A stretch of 49,592 nt of DNA. Origin: a candidate division WOR-1 bacterium RIFOXYB2_FULL_37_13. GTDB taxonomy: Bacteria > Margulisbacteria > WOR-1 > XYC2-FULL-46-14 > XYC2-FULL-37-10. Location: the NCBI GenBank assembly GCA_001771535.1, contig MEUB01000033.1:1-49592 (forward strand). Reading direction: 5' to 3'. Both the position numbers and the translations under genes were made by a program. This document shows positions 33,785 to 40,210 of the stretch, piece by piece; position 1 is the stretch's first letter, and every line of letters starts with the position of its first letter. The notes under the pieces are model-generated. The model was not told the DNA's origin and ran no database searches. It was given only the letters and a program-made list of their open reading frames with translations.

Positions 33785-34131
33785 CAAGATTGGTTGCAAC
33801 AAGAAGTCTTACTTTTAAAGTTACTGAAGAAGAGGGTCAAATGAGTTTACGATATCCTGACGGGGAGTTCAGGAAAGATCTTGCTTCTTCTGAAACTTTA
33901 ATATTGCCAGGTGCTGATAATTTTGCCTGCCAATTAAATAGCATTGGCATTAATCAGATAACTGTTTTAAGAGGTGTTGACAGAACTCTTCTTTATCAGG
34001 TTCTGGAAGAAAACCTGTATAATCCCGAAACAAAAAAAGAGCTTCTTATAGCTGCGGGAGTTAGTGTCGGCGCTTTTTCCGGAGTTGCGACTTTATATTA
34101 TTTAGCAAAAATGTTGCTTGGGCTTTTATAA
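33757..34131 (+). other. Out-of-frame continuation of the DUF362 gene, with C-terminal membrane helix
   Basis: About 124 codons without a stop, +1 relative to the DUF362 gene, reading GLNQVVWEIARLVATRSL, then a charged region (TEEEGQMSLRYPDGEFRKDL), and ending with a transmembrane helix LLIAAGVSVGAFSGVATLYYLAK. The sequence before 33754 in this frame is only the shadow of DUF362. If it is a separate gene, the ATG at 33841 with GAGGG just before it is the best start. More likely it is the original C-terminus of the DUF362 protein, which would then be tail-anchored. Confidence 0.45.
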
Positions 34132-34391
34132 CTTTGCGTCCAAACCGTCCAAAAACTTATCAACCTGCTTAATATATTCTTTAAAGTCAATGATTGCGGA
34201 TGGAAGGATATTATAAACCTTCTCATCATCAATATCCATATATTCGTGACATTATATATTCATGAGTTATAACATTTCTCATTCCTCCCGCCCCTTTTAT
34301 TTTTTGGGCCAACTCGTTAGTAATCAGCCCGACTTCAGCCGCCCTTAAAAAAGATGAAGTATAATCTTTCGGTGGCCTTTTGTTTTTTTTG
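34126..34391 (-). pseudogene. Decayed hepT (DUF86/HEPN toxin) copy
   Basis: This stretch is nearly identical at the DNA level to the 3' two thirds of the intact hepT at 35800-36246, in the same orientation. The first ~65 codons are missing. A 16-nt imperfect tandem duplication (34238-34253 and 34254-34269) lies immediately after the codons for the active-site motif RNVITHEY and shifts the frame to a stop ten residues later. The original stop codon region (LDGLDAKL, TAA) remains and overlaps the end of the DUF362 frame. It cannot give a working HEPN protein. The rest of the gap to 34520 shows nothing recognisable. Confidence 0.85.
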
Positions 34392-34520
34392 GGTGCAATT
34401 TAGGGATGTTTTTTTCGATATATAAAGGTGAGAGCTGAATAATTAAGTTTTTGGCAACTTGCAACCAAACATCGCGCTTTCAAAAGAGAATTTTTCAGAG
34501 TCCTCAAAAGGATAGTTATT

Positions 34521-35177
34521 ATGAATAAGGGTTTATCTATTGGTGTTCCAGCGAAAGTTTTTGCTTCACAAATAACATATTGTGGAAGATTAAGAGAGAT
34601 TCATAATTTTATTTCTGATCTTGCTTTTCAATATTTATTTGAATATATGTCGAGAGGGATTTATGATAGGGTTATCATAGCTGATGTGGGAATAGGAGCA
34701 GGAAACCAAGCTCCGTTAGAAAGAGGAGTTACTACAAGAGAGTTGGCATCTCGGCTTTTGGGATCACGTATTGAAGTTTTGGGTATAGATTTAGATTTAC
34801 AGCCTTTGTTTGAAGCTATCGAAATGAATTTAAAATTACCCGATGAATATCCTCCTTTTGTTTTGCCGAATTTAAGATATTTTGAAAAAGATGTTGTCAG
34901 AGGCCCTTTTTTAGAGCAAAAATCTGTAGATATTATTTTTTGTACTAACGCAATAAAAAATATTTCTGATCCTTCTTCAAAAAACATGATGTTTAGGAAT
35001 ATTTTTAGAGCATTAAAAGCTGGAGGAGCATTTGTATATAATACAGGAGTTTCGCGCCATTTGGTTGATTATTTGTATTTTAAGAAGCCAGAATCGGATC
35101 CGAAAGAATTTATAGATTTTGACTTTTTATTGAGAGCATCAAAACCTTTTTATGAGCATTTTTGCAAGCCTTTTTAG
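34521..35177 (+). CDS. SAM-dependent methyltransferase-like protein
   Basis: 218 residues, class I methyltransferase core: IIADVGIGAGNQAP (motif I), VLGIDLDLQP (acidic end of beta 2), SVDIIFCTNAIKNI (motif II region) and NIFRALKAGGAFVYNTG (motif III region). The N-terminal helix region (GRLREIHNFISDL) is also present in the truncated frame at 29010. An AAAGGA site lies before the ATG. No target can be deduced; the arrangement of an N-terminal helical segment before the SAM domain vaguely recalls CheR-type enzymes. It lies between a decayed and an intact hepT copy. Confidence 0.68.
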   Translation: MNKGLSIGVPAKVFASQITYCGRLREIHNFISDLAFQYLFEYMSRGIYDRVIIADVGIGAGNQAPLERGVTTRELASRLLGSRIEVLGIDLDLQPLFEAIEMNLKLPDEYPPFVLPNLRYFEKDVVRGPFLEQKSVDIIFCTNAIKNISDPSSKNMMFRNIFRALKAGGAFVYNTGVSRHLVDYLYFKKPESDPKEFIDFDFLLRASKPFYEHFCKPF

Positions 35178-35263
35178 TCCTATTGCTGCGGAGCTGGTGC
35201 TTGAAATTTTAGAAGAAATAATCGGATAATATAGATAATACAAGGAAGAGACAGGAGGCCGCT

Positions 35264-35746
35264 ATGAATTTTCATGTTTCAGGAAGAGTGGGCAAATATT
35301 TTATAAGTGTAAGCCATGAAGCACGGACACCTCATGCAAGAAATAAAATTTGGCGAACCATATACAAGTGTTCTTCTCAAGAGGTAAAACTTGAAATGTT
35401 AAGAGCATCATTAAATGCTGTTGTTTCAGGCTCCGGATTTTTGGCATATGTAGATACGGATTTATTGACTAAGACAGCAGTTTCTAAAGATTTAGAGCAA
35501 TGGTCGACAGAAATGGGGATGCAGAAAGCGGCGGAGCTTTTTCGTGCAATACCTTTTCCTTTTAGTCTGTATGTAAGCCCAGGATTTAGTCGACAGACAA
35601 AAGTACTATTTTTACTTGCTCATTATAAGGGAAATGAAGAGTATGTAAAACAAGTTCTTAATAATGGCTTTTGGTCGTCTCCTGAAGATATTGTTATGAT
35701 ACAAGAAATAGGCCAAGCCTTGAATTTGACTATTGAATATAAATAA
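35264..35746 (+). CDS. Hypothetical protein, 160 residues
   Basis: No family recognised. The protein begins with a strand-rich segment (VSGRVGKYFISVSHEA) and continues with amphipathic helices (EVKLEMLRASLNAVVSG, KAAELFRAIPFPF, EEYVKQVLNNGF). No signal peptide, membrane helix or cysteine pattern. It has a good AGGAGG site 5 nt before the ATG. It follows the methyltransferase gene by about 90 bp on the same strand and may be co-transcribed. The neighbouring toxin-antitoxin genes run in the opposite direction. Confidence 0.55.
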   Translation: MNFHVSGRVGKYFISVSHEARTPHARNKIWRTIYKCSSQEVKLEMLRASLNAVVSGSGFLAYVDTDLLTKTAVSKDLEQWSTEMGMQKAAELFRAIPFPFSLYVSPGFSRQTKVLFLLAHYKGNEEYVKQVLNNGFWSSPEDIVMIQEIGQALNLTIEYK

Positions 35747-35799
35747 AAACAGCTACAGCGTTATATTCTACGGGACGACCATTCTACATAAAAAAATTG

Positions 35800-36246
35800 T
35801 CACTTGGTGTTTGATCCTTGATCTTCCAACCCATCCAAAAATCTATCAACTTGCTTAATATACTCTTTAAAATCAACAATTGCTGATGGAAGAATGTTAT
35901 AAACCTTCTCATCATCAATGTCCATATATTCGTGAGTTATGACATTTCTCATCCCGCCGGATCCTTTTATCTTTTGCGCTAAGCTCGGAGTAATTAAACC
36001 AACTTCAGCCGCCCTTAAAAAAGATGAAGTATAATCTTCCGGCGGCCTTTTTTCTTTTTCTACTACAACATGGCTGTTTATGTCAGATGCACATTCGACA
36101 ATTAATTGAATAAGTCGCTCTGTAGAATATTTTGTATAAGGGTCTGATAGATATTCATTAAAACTCTTTTTTGTAAAAGGTTCCAATTTATCAAGGTACA
36201 TATTGAGTCTTGCTAGCTTTCGACGAACTAAATCGATATCAATCAT
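35800..36246 (-). CDS. hepT: HepT-like HEPN ribonuclease toxin (DUF86)
   Basis: 148 residues, all helical. The HEPN catalytic motif RX4HXY is intact: R100-N-V-I-T-H105-E-Y107. In characterised HepT/MntA pairs the toxin cleaves RNA as a dimer, and the antitoxin neutralises it by adding AMP to the tyrosine of this motif. The LRAAEVGLITPSLAQKIKG segment is the usual HepT helix before the motif. It starts 2 bp after mntA, so both are co-expressed. A decayed copy lies about 1.7 kb away in the same orientation. Confidence 0.88.
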   Translation of the reverse strand: MIDIDLVRRKLARLNMYLDKLEPFTKKSFNEYLSDPYTKYSTERLIQLIVECASDINSHVVVEKEKRPPEDYTSSFLRAAEVGLITPSLAQKIKGSGGMRNVITHEYMDIDDEKVYNILPSAIVDFKEYIKQVDRFLDGLEDQGSNTK

Positions 36247-36248
36247 TG

Positions 36249-36656
36249 TTAATTCCTCCCAATAGCCCTTTTTATGTAAAGCTTTTCAAGCTCCCTGAAT
36301 TTTTTGGTGTCCATGTATTTTGCTATTGATCCAATTTTATAGTTATTAAAATCACCTTTTTGATCTTCATATAAAACTTTTCCGTTTAAAGCAACCTGGT
36401 AGTTTATCATCGGTTCTGTTCCGTTAAGAAAAGCGGGATCAAAATTGTCGCCAAAAAGTTCTCCAAAATCACCAATTATCTTAAAATAACCAACTTTTGG
36501 AGCATCTTTAAAGAGAATTCCCACATCAATATCACTTTTTCCCGTAGCGGTTCCTTTTGCATAAGAACCATGAAGAATGAGAAGTTTTACATTATGTTTT
36601 TTGCACAATTTTTCTATTTTTTCTTTTTGAATTTCTAATTTAGGCATAAAAACCAT
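36249..36656 (-). CDS. mntA: MntA-like minimal nucleotidyltransferase antitoxin
   Basis: 135 residues with the nucleotidyltransferase signature GSYAKGTATGKSDIDVGIL (GSX10DXD), the two metal-binding aspartates being in DID, and the region ending DFNNYKIGSIAKYMD. In the HepT/MntA (type VII) system it uses ATP to AMPylate the toxin. A TTG three bases earlier is possible, but ATG at 36656 lies exactly 7 nt after an extended -10 box, so it would be the first codon of a leaderless mRNA. An inner ATG (MPKLE) is a further option. Confidence 0.88.
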   Translation of the reverse strand: MVFMPKLEIQKEKIEKLCKKHNVKLLILHGSYAKGTATGKSDIDVGILFKDAPKVGYFKIIGDFGELFGDNFDPAFLNGTEPMINYQVALNGKVLYEDQKGDFNNYKIGSIAKYMDTKKFRELEKLYIKRAIGRN

Positions 36657-36663
36657 CAATAAG

Positions 36664-36672
36664 ATTATAACA
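36664..36672 (-). promoter_or_regulatory. Extended -10 box (TGTTATAAT) for the mntA-hepT operon
   Basis: On the minus strand TGT precedes a perfect TATAAT that ends 7 nt before the mntA ATG, placing the transcription start at the start codon. No ribosome binding site is present. Confidence 0.62.
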
Positions 36673-36745
36673 TAATTTCGAACTTCAATATTTGAAATTA
36701 CTGTTTTGAGCCCTGTTTTTCGAGGCGAATTCAGAAGTAAGACAT

Positions 36746-36754
36746 TGTTATAAT
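36746..36754 (+). promoter_or_regulatory. Extended -10 box (TGTTATAAT) upstream of the phosphodiester glycosidase gene
   Basis: TGT plus perfect TATAAT, about 50 nt before the ATG at 36807. Unlike the leaderless cases this leaves a leader of ~45 nt, and here a GAAGG ribosome site is indeed found 6 nt before the ATG. Confidence 0.5.
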
Positions 36755-36806
36755 TATATCAGATGATATACTAGATAAAAAGGTTTCAAGCTGTCGAAGG
36801 TTCAAG

Positions 36807-38360
36807 ATGGAACTTATATATAGTATGAAAATCAAATTCTATCTATTTTTGTTAATATTTTTTTTATTTCAGTTAACTTCTTTTTCATCAGAAAACCCTG
36901 TTTTGGTTGAAGAAGGGGAATTTTCTTACAATAGTTTTGTAACTCTTGAAAAAATCCGCTTTGGACAAGATAACCAGAAACTCCGAATTGTAATGGATTT
37001 TAGCAATCTTGCTTATTATAATGTCGCGACAAAAGAAGGAGAGCTGGATATTTATCTTTTCAACTCAAAATCAGCTGATGGGCTTCCAGATCTGCTTGAA
37101 ATTAATGATTTTATTGCGAAATATATTAAGCTTGAAAAATATAAAGAGGGGCTTTTGTTAAGGATTTTTTTGAAAAATCATACTTCTTATAATATATTTT
37201 CATTAGAGATTCCCTCAAGACTGGTCGTTGATTTTGGTCGTACTTTTACTCGAGCCAAAGAGCAGAAACAGATATGTGACGGGATTGATTTATACAATAT
37301 CGAAAAAAGTGTTGGCTCAAAACTGGTTACTGCTCAAGTACTTGAAGTTGACCCTGAAAAAGTACTTATTTCCCCTGCCGTTTTTGAACCGGAAGTTGAT
37401 TTTTTAGGCTCTGTTCTCAGGTTTTTTAACCCTAAAAGCCAGGAAAAACAGCCGGGCTTTTGTCTTGGTACAGTTTCAAAGATTGCAGAGCAAAAAGGGG
37501 CTATTGCGGCTGTTAATGGAACCTATTTTTCATGGAACGGGGTTCCTCTTGGTGTTTTCATGATAAACGGAGAAATTATTTCTTATCCTATTTTTGACAG
37601 GACAGCTTTGGTTATAACAGAAGACAAAGGTTTTTACATAGACAATATAACCATGGACTCTTATTTTCAACATGGAGAGGTTAAATATGCTATTACCGGA
37701 ATCAACGAACCCAGCTCTTCAAATAAAGATATTGTTTTATATACGCCAAGATATGGGGCGGCCGCAAGTGCAAAAGGCACCGCTTTTAATATTGTCGTAA
37801 AAAATGGCGAAGTTGAATCCTTGAGTTCCGGGAATACTATTATCCCATCCGATGGATTTATTATTTCCGCAGGAGATATGTACACTGAATTTTTATCTTC
37901 ATCTGTTAAAAGGGAAGATAAAATTAAAGTGGTTATTAACATAATTCCGTACTCCACAAGCATTAAAGGGAATCTGTTGCACTTGATCGGCGGAGGGCCG
38001 AGGCTTTTGAAGTCCGGAAGAATATATATTTCAAAATATCAGGAAAAATTCCGTTCAGACATTGCAAAAGGCCGGGCAGCAAGGACCGCTGTCGGGATAA
38101 CAGATGGCGGTAAATTATTATTTGTTACCGTTGACGGCAAACTGAGAAAAGGTGAAAAAGAAGAAAAAAGCGCAAGCAGCGCGGGAATGTCTCTTACTGA
38201 GCTTGCGTATTTTATGCAATCTCTGGGAGCTGTAGACGCGTTAAATCTGGATGGTGGAGGATCAAGTACGATGGTTGTAAACGGAAAAGTAAGGAATAAT
38301 CCTGTAGATGGCAATCAAAGGAAAGTTGGAAACGCTATATTAATTAAACCACTTTATTAA
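36807..38360 (+). CDS. Secreted AMIN-domain phosphodiester glycosidase (NAGPA/DUF2233 family)
   Basis: 517 residues. Signal peptide in the first ~28 residues (hydrophobic FYLFLLIFFLFQ); ATG 36807 has GAAGG upstream, and a second ATG six codons later is possible. Residues ~45-150 look like an AMIN domain (VTLEKIRFGQDNQKLRIVMDF ... IPSRLVVDF), which in other proteins binds peptidoglycan. Residues ~270-517 form the NAGPA-type domain: AAVNGTYFSW, GGPRLL, RAARTAVGITD and NLDGGGSSTMVVNG near the end. Bacterial NAGPA proteins are exo-glycosidases or cell wall-associated phosphodiesterases. Together these suggest an envelope hydrolase targeted to peptidoglycan. Confidence 0.85.
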   Translation: MELIYSMKIKFYLFLLIFFLFQLTSFSSENPVLVEEGEFSYNSFVTLEKIRFGQDNQKLRIVMDFSNLAYYNVATKEGELDIYLFNSKSADGLPDLLEINDFIAKYIKLEKYKEGLLLRIFLKNHTSYNIFSLEIPSRLVVDFGRTFTRAKEQKQICDGIDLYNIEKSVGSKLVTAQVLEVDPEKVLISPAVFEPEVDFLGSVLRFFNPKSQEKQPGFCLGTVSKIAEQKGAIAAVNGTYFSWNGVPLGVFMINGEIISYPIFDRTALVITEDKGFYIDNITMDSYFQHGEVKYAITGINEPSSSNKDIVLYTPRYGAAASAKGTAFNIVVKNGEVESLSSGNTIIPSDGFIISAGDMYTEFLSSSVKREDKIKVVINIIPYSTSIKGNLLHLIGGGPRLLKSGRIYISKYQEKFRSDIAKGRAARTAVGITDGGKLLFVTVDGKLRKGEKEEKSASSAGMSLTELAYFMQSLGAVDALNLDGGGSSTMVVNGKVRNNPVDGNQRKVGNAILIKPLY

Positions 38361-38465
38361 AACATGTGCAATTTTCTTTGTTTTTCTACGAAAATAATTT
38401 AAAACAAACAAACTAGAATTGGGATCTGAGGTCTATTTTGCAGCAATACCAAGGGGGAATATAAA

Positions 38466-39827
38466 ATGAGCTTACAAGGAGCAGCAATATCAGGAAGAAG
38501 GATTGCCCATATTAAGAAATCGACCGAAATATGGGATCGGTTATCAACTTCCGAGAGAGAAAGAATTTGCAAAGTTATTACAGGTGATCAAACTTTAGGA
38601 ACAAAAAAAGTTTGGGAAGATGGAGGGAGATCGGTCATTATCAGGCTTGAAAAGCCGATAGACTCTGTTACCGCAATAAAAGCTAAAGGGGTACGCCCGA
38701 AAAAGAGGAAAGGTTGTCTAAGTCCTCATTTTGGAAAAGGATCTGACCCAATGCCAATAATAGCTACCTCAGAAGGGTCTTTAACTATCGGAGAAGTAGT
38801 TTTTGCACCCGAAGGTTCTACAACAAGCGCAGAAAATGAATTTGGGATAGCATCAATTCTTGGAAAAAGATATGCTTATCAAGATAAAGCTGTTTTGTGG
38901 GGAGAATATCCTAACCTTTTGTTCAATACAAACGACACCAGTAGGCCGTGTAGCTTTGTGCTGCATGGATTAAGTACATTTGAGACTATATCCTTTAGCT
39001 CGCTTTTATACAAACTTGATGAAGAATATAAAGGAATTGACGATGACGCTGAAAGGATATGTACAAGAATTGGTCGGATTTTAAAAGATTTTCACAAAGG
39101 AGAAGAACCTGTCGCTGCCGATGATTGTGCTACTGCTGATGGTCAAATAATACATAGATATCCTCATTTAGGTAATTTTAGAATTAATGGTTGTAGTTTG
39201 GATCCCGATTCATTAACTATTTCTGATTTTGATTCAAGTTTTCTGGTTCATAATATGTCTCCATTGCATATGGCTGCATGGAGATATGCGGATATAATGC
39301 GAACTCTGCAAGCTTTTGTGTATTTATCAGAAAGCCATAGCAGAAGACCCCTTGCTAATACTCCTATAACAATAACGATTCATCCTTTTTTAGTGGGATA
39401 TGGTATTGAGCAATCAGTTATTAATAACATTAGGCTGGAAGAAATCCAAAACTTGGTTTATGAGGATTATTTAAAAATTGTAAAGGTTCCTGTTTTTGAA
39501 GTACATAAGTTATCTTATACTTCTAATGGTACAGATAAAATATTAGAGGGTTTAAGGGCAAGCGGCTATGTTGGGTTTATGGGAATTCCTAGTGGGTGTC
39601 ATAATGCAGCAATTCTTCCAAAGTTTCTTTCTGTTGACCCTGAAGTTTTTATCGGAGATTTATCCCTGTGCGGGTTGCCTCAGGAAACAGCTAAAGGAGC
39701 TTTTAATACTCTTAAAAAAGCTTCTGTCGACTTTGAGTATACTGGAACGCTCCCCTTAATTATTGACGGGAAACCAAGAAACTGGCTGATGGAATCTGTC
39801 ATGAAAATGACAGGCGCTATAAAGTAG
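38466..39827 (+). CDS. Divergent kinase-fold (APH/protein-kinase-like) protein
   Basis: 453 residues, not recognised by name. Kinase landmarks appear in order: a lysine in TAIKAKG (K72, VAIK-like), an acidic pair E123/E125 in SAENEFG, the helix RIGRILKDFHKG (201-212), a Brenner-type HxxHLGNF (230-238, with H-L-G-N as in aminoglycoside phosphotransferases) and ISDFDSS (252-258) as the metal-binding DFG/DFD site. The usual catalytic aspartate before H-L-G-N is missing (H-R-Y-P-H), so activity is uncertain. The C-terminal ~170 residues are unfamiliar. A good AAGGGGG site precedes the ATG. Confidence 0.5.
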   Translation: MSLQGAAISGRRIAHIKKSTEIWDRLSTSERERICKVITGDQTLGTKKVWEDGGRSVIIRLEKPIDSVTAIKAKGVRPKKRKGCLSPHFGKGSDPMPIIATSEGSLTIGEVVFAPEGSTTSAENEFGIASILGKRYAYQDKAVLWGEYPNLLFNTNDTSRPCSFVLHGLSTFETISFSSLLYKLDEEYKGIDDDAERICTRIGRILKDFHKGEEPVAADDCATADGQIIHRYPHLGNFRINGCSLDPDSLTISDFDSSFLVHNMSPLHMAAWRYADIMRTLQAFVYLSESHSRRPLANTPITITIHPFLVGYGIEQSVINNIRLEEIQNLVYEDYLKIVKVPVFEVHKLSYTSNGTDKILEGLRASGYVGFMGIPSGCHNAAILPKFLSVDPEVFIGDLSLCGLPQETAKGAFNTLKKASVDFEYTGTLPLIIDGKPRNWLMESVMKMTGAIK

Positions 39828-39849
39828 AGAGTATATAGTAAAGACATAG

Positions 39850-40149
39850 CTACATCATCCTCGCATACCCCTCCAAATGCGCCTTAAACTCTTCAGATAG
39901 CGGAACTTTTTCGTCCCAACGGGCGAGGAGGTCGGAGCCTTTTTCAATTACAGTGGCTGGTATCTTTGTTACAGAATAAAAAGCTCCCTCTGATAAGCCA
40001 TCAACTGTTTCCATGTCAAAAAACTGCAGAGAGACTTTTTCTGTGTCAATTTTCCACCTGCTGAAAAATGTTTCAAATTTCTTCATCGTAGTCTTGCAAA
40101 ACTCGCACCCTGATTTTCCGAATACCTTAATGTCTATCTCTTTTGCCAT
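39850..40149 (-). CDS. Glutaredoxin/thioredoxin-like redoxin linked to NrdD
   Basis: 99 residues, thioredoxin-fold. Active site C-E-F-C in GKSGCEFCKTTMKKF, and the cis-proline in KIPATVIEKG. It is the last gene of the nrdR-nrdD-nrdD operon, with an AGGAGG site before the ATG. Some anaerobic ribonucleotide reductases use a redoxin instead of formate as electron donor, and genes for NrdH/glutaredoxin-like proteins lie beside such nrdD genes. This protein is the likely reductant of one or both NrdD enzymes. Confidence 0.78.
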   Translation of the reverse strand: MAKEIDIKVFGKSGCEFCKTTMKKFETFFSRWKIDTEKVSLQFFDMETVDGLSEGAFYSVTKIPATVIEKGSDLLARWDEKVPLSEEFKAHLEGYARMM

Positions 40150-40174
40150 TTTAGTTTCCTCCTGTTTTTAATGG

Positions 40175-40191
40175 ACACAACAGTGTTGTGT
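40175..40191. repeat. Palindrome between nrdD and the redoxin gene
   Basis: ACACAACA and its reverse complement TGTTGTGT around a single G, with GGA/TTCC-type flanks. It lies in the 61-bp gap between the second nrdD and the redoxin gene and has no T-run, so it is not a standard terminator. It could form a hairpin affecting the redoxin level. Confidence 0.6.
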
Positions 40192-40210
40192 TCCTACTCT
40201 CTGCTTTCCG

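Noticed and set aside
34126-34391. Second functional toxin-antitoxin pair
   Set aside because: The copy lacks its 5' third and its mntA partner and is frameshifted by a 16-nt duplication.
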